Positions 1 through 5,413 are shown, counted from the stretch's first letter. The stretch: 5,413 nt of DNA from Pseudomonadota bacterium (GCA_023430245.1 JAEZBA010000494.1:1-5413), one strand, 5' to 3'. Numbers and translations: made by a program. Notes: a model not told the origin generated them from the letters alone.

Positions 1-483
1 GAAGGTTTCGTGCGCTCGGTGCCGCGTCGCGGTGTCTATGTCGTGCGCAAGACCAAGAAGGAGGTGATCGAGCTGATCACCGCCTGGGCGGCGCTGGAAG
101 GCATGGCGGCGCGCCTGATCACCCAGAACGCCAATGCCGATGTAACGTCGCTGCGCGACATGTTCGCGACCTTCGTCGACGGAGAGCTGCGCGCCCATCT
201 CGACGAATATTCCGAGGTCAATATCGAATTCCATCAGTCAATCATCCGCATGAGCGGCAACTCGGTGCTGATCGATCTCGCGGAAAATCTGTTCACGCAT
301 ATGCGGATGATCCGGCGCAAGACCATCGTCGAGCGCGACCGCGTCGACCGGTCGATCCGAGATCACATGAACATCATCGAGGCGCTGGAAGCGCGGGACA
401 CTGCGCGCGCCGAAACGCTCGTGCGCGATCATGCGCTCGGTCTCGCCGAGCATGTCGCGCAATATGCCGATTATCTGGATTAA
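1..483 (+). CDS. GntR-family transcriptional regulator, FCD subfamily (5'-truncated)
   Basis: This is the 3' part of a DNA-binding regulator; the frame is open from base 1, so the start and most of the winged helix-turn-helix lie upstream. Of the 160 residues visible, the first 15 (EGFVRSVPRRGVYVV) match the end of a GntR wing, which in this family reads roughly G-V-R-x-x-P-R-R-G-x-x-V. The rest is an all-helical FCD effector domain. Asn74, His78, His122 and His144 (window numbering) reproduce the N/D-x3-H and H-x21-H spacing of the metal and carboxylate site seen in FCD proteins; the first ligand is Asn rather than Asp. FCD regulators usually sense small organic acids, so oxalate, oxalyl-CoA, formate or a related acid is a reasonable effector, but this is inference. 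It ends 21 bases before oxc on the same strand, so it is probably cotranscribed with the operon it controls and may autoregulate. Its promoter and operator are outside the window. Confidence 0.88.
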   Translation, partial: EGFVRSVPRRGVYVVRKTKKEVIELITAWAALEGMAARLITQNANADVTSLRDMFATFVDGELRAHLDEYSEVNIEFHQSIIRMSGNSVLIDLAENLFTHMRMIRRKTIVERDRVDRSIRDHMNIIEALEARDTARAETLVRDHALGLAEHVAQYADYLD

Positions 484-490
484 GTTTTCG

Positions 491-497
491 AGGGGAG
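491..497 (+). promoter_or_regulatory. Ribosome binding site of oxc
   Basis: AGGGGAG lies 7 bases before the ATG at 505 and is a strong Shine-Dalgarno match. It fixes the oxc start in the 21-base gap after the regulator. That gap is too short for a separate promoter inside it, which supports readthrough from the regulator gene. Confidence 0.8.
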
Positions 498-504
498 TTC
501 AGTC

Positions 505-2244
505 ATGGCCGAAGCCGCGGTCGCCAAGAAAGCAGAAGCGAAGCCGGAAGCCGAGCGGGAATTGACCGACGGATTCAATCTCATCATCGATGCGCTCAAG
601 CTTAATGGGCTTGATACCATTTACGGCGTGCCGGGGATTCCGATCACCGATTTCGGCCGCATGGCGCAGGCCGAGGGCATCCGCGTCCTGTCGTTCCGGC
701 ATGAGCAGAACGCCGGCTACGCCGCGTCGATCGCCGGCTTCCTCACCAAGAAGCCGGGCGTCTGCCTCACGGTGTCGGCGCCGGGCTTCCTCAACGGCCT
801 GACCGCGCTGGCGCATGCGACCACCAACTGTTTCCCGATGATCCTGATCTCCGGCTCGTCCGAGCGGGAAATCGTCGACCTGCAGCAGGGCGACTATGAG
901 GAGATGGATCAGCTCGCGATCGCCAAGCCTCTCTGCAAGGCCGCGTACCGAATCCTGCATGCTCAGGACATCGGCATCGGACTTGCGCGTGCGATCCGCT
1001 CGGCGGTGTCCGGCCGTCCGGGTGGCGTCTACCTGGATCTGCCGGCCAAGCTGTTCGGCCAGGTGATGGACGCCGAGGCCGGCCGCAAGTCGCTGGTTAA
1101 GGTGATCGATGCGGCGCCGGCCCAGATCCCCGGGCCCGACGCGGTCAAGCGCGCGCTCGACGTGCTGAAGTCGGCGAAGAAGCCGCTGATCATTCTCGGC
1201 AAGGGCGCGGCCTATGCGCAGGCCGACGACGCGATCCGGCAGTTCGTCGAAAAGAGCGGCGCGCCGTTCCTGCCGATGAGCATGGGCAAGGGCCTGCTGC
1301 CGGATACGCATCCGCAATGCGCAGGCGCCGCGCGTTCGACCGTATTGAAGGATTCCGACGTCGTGATGCTGATCGGCGCGCGGCTGAACTGGCTGCTCTC
1401 GCACGGCAAGGGCAAGGCCTGGGGCGACGCGCCGAAGAAATTCATCCAGATCGACATCGAGCCGAAGGAAATGGATTCAAACGTCGAGATCGTCGCGCCG
1501 GTGGTCGGCGACATCGGCTCCTGCGTCTCGGCGATGTTGGACGGCATGGGCGCCAACTGGCCGGCGCCGCCAACGGACTGGACCAACGCCGTCAGCAAGA
1601 AGCGCGAGGAGAACATCGCCAAGATGGCGCCGCGGCTGATGAACAACAACTCGCCGATGGATTACCACGGCGCGCTTGGTGTGCTGCGCACCATCATCAA
1701 GGAGCGGCCGGACGCGATCCTGGTCAACGAGGGCGCCAACACGCTCGACCTCGCGCGCGGCATCATCGATATGTACCAGCCGCGCAAGCGCATCGACGTC
1801 GGCACCTGGGGCATCATGGGGATCGGCATGGGTTACTCGATCGCCGCCGCGATCGAGACCGGCAAGCCGGTGCTGGCGATTGAGGGCGATAGTGCATTCG
1901 GTTTCTCGGGCATGGAGATCGAGACCATCTGCCGCTACAACCTGCCGGTCTGCGTGGTCGTGTTCAACAATGACGGCATCTATCGCGGCACCGACGTCAA
2001 CCCCGCGGGCTCCGACCCGGCGACGACCGTTTTCGTCAAGGGTGCGCGCTACGACAGGATGATCGAGGCGTTCGGCGGCGTCGGTGCCAACGCGACCTCG
2101 CCTGATGAACTCAAGCGCGCCGTCAACGAGGCGATGGATTCCGGCAAGCCGACGCTGATCAATGCAGTGATCGATCCGGCTGCGGGCAGCGAATCCGGCC
2201 GCATTGGCAACCTCAATCCGCAGAGTGCGCTGAAGAAGAAGTGA
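505..2244 (+). CDS. oxc: Oxalyl-CoA decarboxylase
   Basis: A thiamine diphosphate enzyme that converts oxalyl-CoA to formyl-CoA and CO2 in the cytoplasm. The 579-residue product is close to the Oxalobacter formigenes enzyme (about 568) and aligns with it along its whole length from memory. Visible landmarks: the ThDP-activating Glu67 in RHEQNAGYAA; the SAPGFLNGLTALAHATTNCFP block (91-111); SSEREIVDLQQGDYEEMDQ (118-136), with Tyr131 and Glu132 matching active-site Tyr120/Glu121 of Oxalobacter; the ThDP/Mg motif from GDS (461-463) to NN (488-489); Tyr493, matching Tyr483; and the C-terminal ESGR lid (563-566), whose Ser and Arg close over the CoA substrate. These separate it from acetolactate synthase and other ThDP relatives. 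The N terminus has about 11 extra residues rich in Ala, Lys and Glu before the conserved LTDGF; the start is set by a strong Shine-Dalgarno. It sits between its presumed regulator and frc, its partner enzyme. Confidence 0.97.
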   Translation: MAEAAVAKKAEAKPEAERELTDGFNLIIDALKLNGLDTIYGVPGIPITDFGRMAQAEGIRVLSFRHEQNAGYAASIAGFLTKKPGVCLTVSAPGFLNGLTALAHATTNCFPMILISGSSEREIVDLQQGDYEEMDQLAIAKPLCKAAYRILHAQDIGIGLARAIRSAVSGRPGGVYLDLPAKLFGQVMDAEAGRKSLVKVIDAAPAQIPGPDAVKRALDVLKSAKKPLIILGKGAAYAQADDAIRQFVEKSGAPFLPMSMGKGLLPDTHPQCAGAARSTVLKDSDVVMLIGARLNWLLSHGKGKAWGDAPKKFIQIDIEPKEMDSNVEIVAPVVGDIGSCVSAMLDGMGANWPAPPTDWTNAVSKKREENIAKMAPRLMNNNSPMDYHGALGVLRTIIKERPDAILVNEGANTLDLARGIIDMYQPRKRIDVGTWGIMGIGMGYSIAAAIETGKPVLAIEGDSAFGFSGMEIETICRYNLPVCVVVFNNDGIYRGTDVNPAGSDPATTVFVKGARYDRMIEAFGGVGANATSPDELKRAVNEAMDSGKPTLINAVIDPAAGSESGRIGNLNPQSALKKK

Positions 2245-2282
2245 TGCGGCTACCAGTTTGAATGTGAAGGCAATGTGATCCG

Positions 2283-2352
2283 CTCGTCCCCGCGAAGGTG
2301 GGGACCCAGCAACCGAAACGAAGGTCTGGATGCCTGCCTGCGCGGGCATGGG
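2283..2352. repeat. Imperfect palindromic intergenic repeat, copy 1
   Basis: Two 27-base arms (2283-2309 and 2326-2352) are inverted copies of each other at 19 of 27 positions, around a 16-base loop. The left arm holds CCCGCGAAGG (2289-2298) and the right arm opens with CTGGATGC (2326-2333). Both words recur at matching places in the repeat at 3949-4030, so the two belong to one family. The style matches short REP-like palindromes scattered between genes in Bradyrhizobium and its relatives (recalled, not searched). It fills most of the 126-base oxc-frc gap. In RNA it could fold into a long hairpin that tunes readthrough or message stability between oxc and frc. Confidence 0.75.
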
Positions 2353-2360
2353 CGGAAAAT

Positions 2361-2366
2361 GGAGAG
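2361..2366 (+). promoter_or_regulatory. Candidate ribosome binding site of frc
   Basis: GGAGAG ends 4 bases before the ATG at 2371. Two other in-frame ATGs lie at 2359 and 2368, and the site overlaps the first of them, which argues against 2359 as the start. The spacing is slightly short but workable. This site is the main support for translating the long N-terminal extension of frc, because the internal ATG at 2626 has no comparable site. Confidence 0.55.
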
Positions 2367-2370
2367 AATG

Positions 2371-3942
2371 ATGGCTAAGAAAGCGAAGTCGAAAGCCCGT
2401 AAGCCGGCCAAGCCCGCCAAAGCGAGTCGCAAGTCGAGCGCAAAGTCCCGCGCCAAGCCCGCGACGAAGAAGAGCGCAGCGAAGCGATCAACCAAGGCCG
2501 CGTCAAAAGGCAAGATTTTGCGCACCGTTGCCGGCGGTCTTGCCACCGCCGCGCTTGCCGCAGGCGCTGCAGCGGCCGTGAAGGGCACCCGCGGCAAGGC
2601 TGCGAACGGCAAGGCGAAGTCGGCGATGCCTGCGCCTTCGAAGAAGCCGTTCGGCCAGGCCGGCAAGGCGCTGGATGGCGTGCGCATTCTCGACTTCACC
2701 CACGTGCAGTCGGGCCCGACCTGCACCCAGCTGCTCGCCTGGTTCGGCGCGGACGTGATCAAGGTCGAGCGTCCGGGCGTCGGCGACATCACCCGCGGCC
2801 AGCTCATGGATGTGAAGGGGGCAGATTCGCTCTACTTCACCATGCTCAACCATAACAAGCGTTCGATCACGATCGACTCGAAGCATCCGCAGGGCAAGCG
2901 TGTGCTGAACGAACTGATCAAGAAGTGCGACGTGCTGGTCGAGAATTTCGCGCCGGGCGCGCTTGATCGCATGGGACTGACCTGGGAGCATATCCACAAG
3001 CTCAACCCGCGCATGATCGTCGCCTCGGTGAAGGGTTTCGGCCCCGGACCGTATGAGGACTGCAAGGTCTACGAGAATGTGGCGCAATGCACCGGCGGTG
3101 CGGCCTCGACCACCGGTTTCCGCGATGGTGTGCCGCTCGTGACCGGCGCGCAGATCGGCGATAGCGGCACCGGCCTGCATCTGGCGCTCGGCATCGTGGC
3201 CGCGCTCTATCAGCGCAACCGGACCGGCCGCGGCCAGCGCGTGCTCGCCGCCATGCAGGACGGCGTGCTCAATCTTTGCCGCGTCAAGCTGCGCGACCAG
3301 CAGCGGCTCGCGCACGGTCCGCTCACCGAATACAGCCAGTATGGCGAGGGCGTGCCGTTCGGAGATGCGACGCCGCGCGCAGGCAACGATTCCGGCGGCG
3401 GCCAGCCCGGCCGCATTCTCAAGTGCAAGGGCTGGGAGCAGGATCCGAACGCCTACATCTATTTCATCACCCAGGCTCCGGTCTGGGGCGCGATTTGCGA
3501 TGTGATCGGCGAGCCGACATGGAAGACCGATCCGGAATACGCCTCGCCCAAGGCGCGGCTGCCGAAACTCAACCAGATTTTCGAGCGCATCGAAGCCTGG
3601 ACCATGGGCAAGACCAAGTTCGAGGCCATGGAAATCCTGAATGAGTTCGATATCCCCTGCGGCCCGATCCTGTCGATGAAGGAGATCGCCGAGGACGAGT
3701 CGCTGCGCAAGACCGGTACGGTGGTCGAGGTCGATCATCCGGTGCGTGGCAAGTATCTGACCGTCGGCAATCCGATCAAGATGTCGGACTCGATCTCGGA
3801 CGTGAAGCGTTCGCCGCTGTTGGGCGAACACACCGACGAGGTCCTGACCAAGGTGCTGGGCTTCGACAAGAAAACCGTGGCCGAGATCAAGGGCTCCGGT
3901 GCGCTTTCGGCGCCGGAAAAGGAAGGCAAGGCGGCGGCTTAG
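2371..3942 (+). CDS. frc: Formyl-CoA:oxalate CoA-transferase with Lys/Ala-rich N-terminal extension
   Basis: A class III CoA-transferase that moves CoA from formyl-CoA to oxalate, giving oxalyl-CoA for Oxc and free formate. From the ATG at 2371 the product is 523 residues, against about 416-428 for known Frc/YfdW. The catalytic core begins near residue 98 (GKALDGVRILDFTHVQSGP). The nucleophile Asp264 in QIGDSGTGLH matches Asp169 of Oxalobacter Frc. Gln113 matches Gln17, and SGGGQPG (341-347) is the glycine loop closing over the active site. Gln144 in TRGQL replaces Trp48 of Oxalobacter Frc, as in E. coli YfdW. The block VKLRDQQRLAHG (305-316) and the C-terminal SPLLGEHTDEVL (481-492) are also family signatures. 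The odd part is residues 1-97: about 48 residues with 16 Lys and 4 Arg, an Ala/Gly/Leu stretch at 49-70, then another basic linker, with no acidic residue before Asp102. Start choice: an upstream GTG at 2275 would translate the repeat and is disfavoured; ATG 2626 would remove most of the extension. Function is sure, the exact start less so. Confidence 0.95.
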   Translation: MAKKAKSKARKPAKPAKASRKSSAKSRAKPATKKSAAKRSTKAASKGKILRTVAGGLATAALAAGAAAAVKGTRGKAANGKAKSAMPAPSKKPFGQAGKALDGVRILDFTHVQSGPTCTQLLAWFGADVIKVERPGVGDITRGQLMDVKGADSLYFTMLNHNKRSITIDSKHPQGKRVLNELIKKCDVLVENFAPGALDRMGLTWEHIHKLNPRMIVASVKGFGPGPYEDCKVYENVAQCTGGAASTTGFRDGVPLVTGAQIGDSGTGLHLALGIVAALYQRNRTGRGQRVLAAMQDGVLNLCRVKLRDQQRLAHGPLTEYSQYGEGVPFGDATPRAGNDSGGGQPGRILKCKGWEQDPNAYIYFITQAPVWGAICDVIGEPTWKTDPEYASPKARLPKLNQIFERIEAWTMGKTKFEAMEILNEFDIPCGPILSMKEIAEDESLRKTGTVVEVDHPVRGKYLTVGNPIKMSDSISDVKRSPLLGEHTDEVLTKVLGFDKKTVAEIKGSGALSAPEKEGKAAA

Positions 3943-3948
3943 TTGTCT

Positions 3949-4030
3949 TGTCATCGCCCGCGAAGGCTTGCGATCCAGTAATCGCTGATGTCGGTGATTA
4001 CTGGATGCTCCGCCTTTGCGGGGCATGACA
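3949..4030. repeat. Imperfect palindromic intergenic repeat, copy 2
   Basis: Two 35-base arms (3949-3983 and 3996-4030) are inverted copies at 27 of 35 positions, around a 12-base loop. The outer ends (TGTCAT / ATGACA) and the inner 11 bases (ATCCAGTAATC / GATTACTGGAT) pair perfectly; mismatches cluster in the middle. It begins 6 bases after the frc stop. Shared words with copy 1 are CCCGCGAAGG (3957-3966) and CTGGATGC (4001-4008). Known elements of this kind in Bradyrhizobium relatives are non-coding and mobile-like. Its position right after frc would also let it serve as a 3' hairpin protecting or ending the oxc-frc message, but no T-run follows, so it is not a classical terminator. Confidence 0.85.
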
Positions 4031-4053
4031 GGAATAGTGCGAGATAAAGAAGC

Positions 4054-4060
4054 GGGGGAA
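4054..4060 (+). promoter_or_regulatory. Ribosome binding site deciding the start of the formyltransferase-like gene
   Basis: GGGGGAA ends 3 bases before the ATG at 4064. The open frame extends back to a TTG at 4016 and an ATG at 4025, but both lie inside the right arm of the palindromic repeat. The protein family begins with M-[KR]-I-x-V-x-G-Q, which is exactly what follows ATG 4064 (MRIVVHGQ), so 4064 is the start. Confidence 0.65.
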
Positions 4061-4063
4061 CGA

Positions 4064-4990
4064 ATGCGTATCGTGGTTCACGGCCAACAGGCCTTCGGCA
4101 AGGCCGTGCTGGAAGCACTGCTCAAGCGCGGCGAGAATGTCGTCGCCGTCTATGTCGCACCGGAAAAGCCTGGGGCGAAGGCGGACCCCTTGAAGGAAGC
4201 AGCGCTTGCGGCGAAGCTCCCGGTCTATCAGCCGTCTTCCTACAAGGACGAGAAAGTCTGGGAGGAATTCAAGGCGCTGAAGCCCGACCTGCAGGTGATG
4301 GCGTTCGTGACGCTGTTCGTGCCGGAGGAATTCCTCAATATCCCGACCCATGGTTCGATTCAGTATCACCCGTCGCTCTTGCCGCTCTATCGTGGCGCGT
4401 CGGCGATCAACTGGCCGATCATTAAGGGCGAGAAGGAAACCGGGCTTTCGATCTTCTGGCCGGATAACGGGCTCGATACCGGCGACATCCTCGTCCAGAA
4501 GACCACGCCGATCTCCGACAAGGACACGCTCGGCACCGTCTATTTCGACCGGCTGTTCCCGATGGGCGTCGACGCGATGCTGGAATCGGTCGATCTCGTG
4601 AAGGCCGGCAAGGCGCCGCGCATCAAGCAGGATCACTCCAAGGCGACGTATGAAGGCATCTGCGGCCCCGGCAATGCGCATGTCGATTTCGGCAAGCCGT
4701 GGGAGCAGATCGACCGGCTGATCCGCGGCTGCAACCCAGCGCCGGGTGCGTGGGCCACGATCAACGGCGCCAAGCTGAAGATCTTCGACGCAACGCCGTT
4801 GCCCGCTCGCGATCCCAAGGGCATTGCCGGCAAGGTCGGCGAGGTCGTCGTCGTCGATGCCGACAGCGTCACGGTGGCCTGCGCCGACGGCCGCATCAAG
4901 CTCACGCGCGTGCAGGCCGATGGGCCAAAAGTGGGCGCAGGAGAATGGGCCGCGTCGGCAAAAATCGAAAAGGGCGCGCGCTTTTCGTGA
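4064..4990 (+). CDS. Formyltransferase-fold protein, 10-formyl-THF hydrolase/dehydrogenase N-domain type
   Basis: The 308-residue product has the two-domain layout of methionyl-tRNA formyltransferase: an N-terminal formyl-transferase fold (1 to about 180) and a C-terminal barrel (about 205-300, with RGCNPAPGAW at 221-230). Details point instead to the hydrolase domain of 10-formyltetrahydrofolate dehydrogenase (ALDH1L1): MRIVVHGQQAFGKAVLEAL at the start, KADPL (39-43), HGSIQYHPSLLPLYRGASAI (96-115), then NW, FWPDNGLDTGD (131-141) and ATYEGI (194-199). His102 and Asp138 are the expected catalytic pair, 36 residues apart as in ALDH1L1 His106/Asp142. The Asn of the N-x-H motif in tRNA and GAR formyltransferases is Gln100 here (Ile in ALDH1L1). 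No aldehyde dehydrogenase domain or carrier domain follows. Known chemistry of the domain is release of formate from 10-formyl-THF. Between frc and fhs, its job is probably formyl handling in oxalate or C1 metabolism. Automatic annotation may call it fmt, but a housekeeping tRNA formyltransferase is unlikely here. The true acceptor is unknown. Confidence 0.85.
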   Translation: MRIVVHGQQAFGKAVLEALLKRGENVVAVYVAPEKPGAKADPLKEAALAAKLPVYQPSSYKDEKVWEEFKALKPDLQVMAFVTLFVPEEFLNIPTHGSIQYHPSLLPLYRGASAINWPIIKGEKETGLSIFWPDNGLDTGDILVQKTTPISDKDTLGTVYFDRLFPMGVDAMLESVDLVKAGKAPRIKQDHSKATYEGICGPGNAHVDFGKPWEQIDRLIRGCNPAPGAWATINGAKLKIFDATPLPARDPKGIAGKVGEVVVVDADSVTVACADGRIKLTRVQADGPKVGAGEWAASAKIEKGARFS

Positions 4991-5000
4991 TTTCTTTTTC
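4966..5000 (+). terminator. Possible weak intrinsic terminator or attenuator before fhs
   Basis: CGAAAAG (4966-4972) and CTTTTCG (4981-4987) pair perfectly over 7 bp around an 8-base G/C loop. After the TGA stop comes a T-rich run, TTTCTTTTTC (4991-5000). The hairpin lies over the last codons of the upstream gene. The stem is short, over half A-T, and the T-run is broken by C and set back 3 bases, so partial termination is the most I would claim. If active, it would lower fhs expression relative to the genes before it. Confidence 0.3.
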
Positions 5001-5010
5001 TCTCACACAG

Positions 5011-5038
5011 TGTCATTGCGATACGCAGCGCAATATCC
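5011..5038. repeat. Possible degenerate intergenic repeat arm before fhs
   Basis: The stretch starts TGTCATTGCGA and contains ATTGCG (5015-5020) inverted as CGCAAT (5029-5034), a 6-bp stem with an 8-base loop. It resembles, from memory, the left arm of the common 'gtcattgcgagcg...gcaatcc' intergenic repeat of Bradyrhizobium and its relatives. TGTCAT is also the outer end of the repeat at 3949. CCTGGATCG at 5064-5072 may be a remnant of the opposite arm. The likeness is weak and no clean second arm is visible. The rest of the 88-base gap shows no convincing promoter. Confidence 0.35.
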
Positions 5039-5078
5039 GCGTTACGCGCCGTCGTGACCAATTCCTGGATCGATAAAC

Positions 5079-5413
5079 ATGCCTGCCTCACAGCATCAGA
5101 AGCCGCTCTCCGACATCGAAATCGCCCAGGCCGCAAAGCCGAAGCGCATCGCCGACATTGCCAAGGACAAGCTTGGCATCGCCATCGAAAATCTTGAGCC
5201 TTACGGCCATTACAAGGCCAAGGTCTCGATGGAATACATCAAGACGCTGAAGGACCGGAAAGACGGCAAGCTCATCCTCGTCACCGCGATCTCGCCGACG
5301 CCCGCGGGCGAAGGCAAGACCACAACCACAGTCGGCCTCACCGACGCGCTGAACTTCATCGGCAAGAAGGCGATGTGCGCGCTGCGCGAGCCTTCGCTCG
5401 GCCCCTGCTTCGG
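5079..5413 (+). CDS. fhs: Formate-tetrahydrofolate ligase (3'-truncated by the window end)
   Basis: ATP-dependent joining of formate to tetrahydrofolate, making 10-formyl-THF; also called ftfL in methylotrophs. Translating from ATG 5079 gives 111 full codons and a partial Gly codon, about one fifth of the usual 557 or so residues. Family signatures are clear: SDIEIAQAAK (11-20), LEPYGHYKAKVS (39-50), the phosphate-binding loop PTPAGEGKTTTT (73-84), and the following ALREPSLGP (101-109). The start is well fixed: an in-frame TGA at 5055 precedes it with no other ATG between, and the next Met is residue 51, inside the conserved region. The Shine-Dalgarno is poor, only GGA at 5067-5069, nine bases upstream. 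It follows the previous gene by 88 bases and is probably the end of the pathway: it captures the formate that Frc releases. The possible terminator at 4966-5000 leaves open whether it is fully cotranscribed. Confidence 0.96.
   Translation, partial: MPASQHQKPLSDIEIAQAAKPKRIADIAKDKLGIAIENLEPYGHYKAKVSMEYIKTLKDRKDGKLILVTAISPTPAGEGKTTTTVGLTDALNFIGKKAMCALREPSLGPCF

Noticed and set aside
499..1404. Long - strand open frame (about 301 codons) opposite oxc
   Set aside because: Opposite the conserved oxc gene, with the same antisense-type composition and no recognisable motif; the - strand frame at 1477-2349 is rejected for the same reason.
2275..2370. Upstream GTG start for frc at 2275
   Set aside because: It would translate the palindromic repeat and has no proper ribosome binding site; ATG 2371 has GGAGAG just upstream.
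2503..4026. Long open frame on the - strand (about 507 codons) opposite frc
   Set aside because: It lies opposite a clearly conserved gene, is rich in Arg, His, Leu and Ala as expected for the antisense of high-GC codons, and shows no recognisable domain.
3949..4030. Palindrome after frc as a classical intrinsic terminator
   Set aside because: The stem is long and imperfect, no T-run follows its right arm, and it matches the repeat found between oxc and frc.
2283..4030. The two palindromes as a CRISPR-like array
   Set aside because: Only two diverged copies about 1.6 kb apart with a gene between them; no regular spacers.
4016..4063. Upstream TTG or ATG start for the formyltransferase-like gene
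   Set aside because: Both lie in the right arm of the palindromic repeat, and the family's conserved N terminus starts exactly at ATG 4064.
4064..4990. Housekeeping methionyl-tRNA formyltransferase (fmt)
   Set aside because: The N-x-H Asn is missing, the active-site surroundings match the ALDH1L1 hydrolase domain better, and no def or other translation gene adjoins it. It cannot be excluded without assay.
4991..5078. A promoter for fhs (TTGCGA at 5016, GATAAA at 5072)
   Set aside because: TTGCGA has no acceptable -10 box at 16-18 bases, and GATAAA has no -35 box at the right distance.

Overview
The window is a piece of an oxalate-degradation and one-carbon operon, all on the + strand. It comes from a high-GC alphaproteobacterium, most likely of the Bradyrhizobium / Rhodopseudomonas / Afipia group. 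That placement is an inference: the Oxc and Frc proteins resemble rhizobial versions as I remember them, codons are rich in third-position G/C, and the gaps between genes hold the imperfect palindromic repeats (cccgcgaagg ... ctggat type) common in that group. No search was run.

Layout: (1) 1-483, the 3' part of a GntR/FCD-type regulator; (2) 505-2244, oxc, oxalyl-CoA decarboxylase; (3) 2371-3942, frc, formyl-CoA:oxalate CoA-transferase with an unusual N-terminal extension of about 97 residues that is rich in Lys, Ala and Pro; (4) 4064-4990, a formyltransferase-fold protein that most resembles the stand-alone hydrolase domain of 10-formyltetrahydrofolate dehydrogenase; (5) 5079-end, the first 112 codons of fhs, formate-tetrahydrofolate ligase. 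The gaps after oxc and after frc each carry a palindromic repeat. The gap before fhs carries a possible weak terminator hairpin and what may be a worn copy of a related repeat.

How the genes fit together: Frc moves CoA from formyl-CoA to oxalate, giving oxalyl-CoA and free formate. Oxc decarboxylates oxalyl-CoA, regenerating formyl-CoA and releasing CO2. Fhs uses ATP to load the formate onto tetrahydrofolate as 10-formyl-THF, feeding C1 metabolism. The fourth gene also acts, by family, on a formyl group bound to folate. It could hydrolyse 10-formyl-THF (a release valve), or conceivably move a formyl group between CoA and folate. Its presence between frc and fhs is the most thought-provoking part of the window, along with the histone-H1-like tail on Frc.
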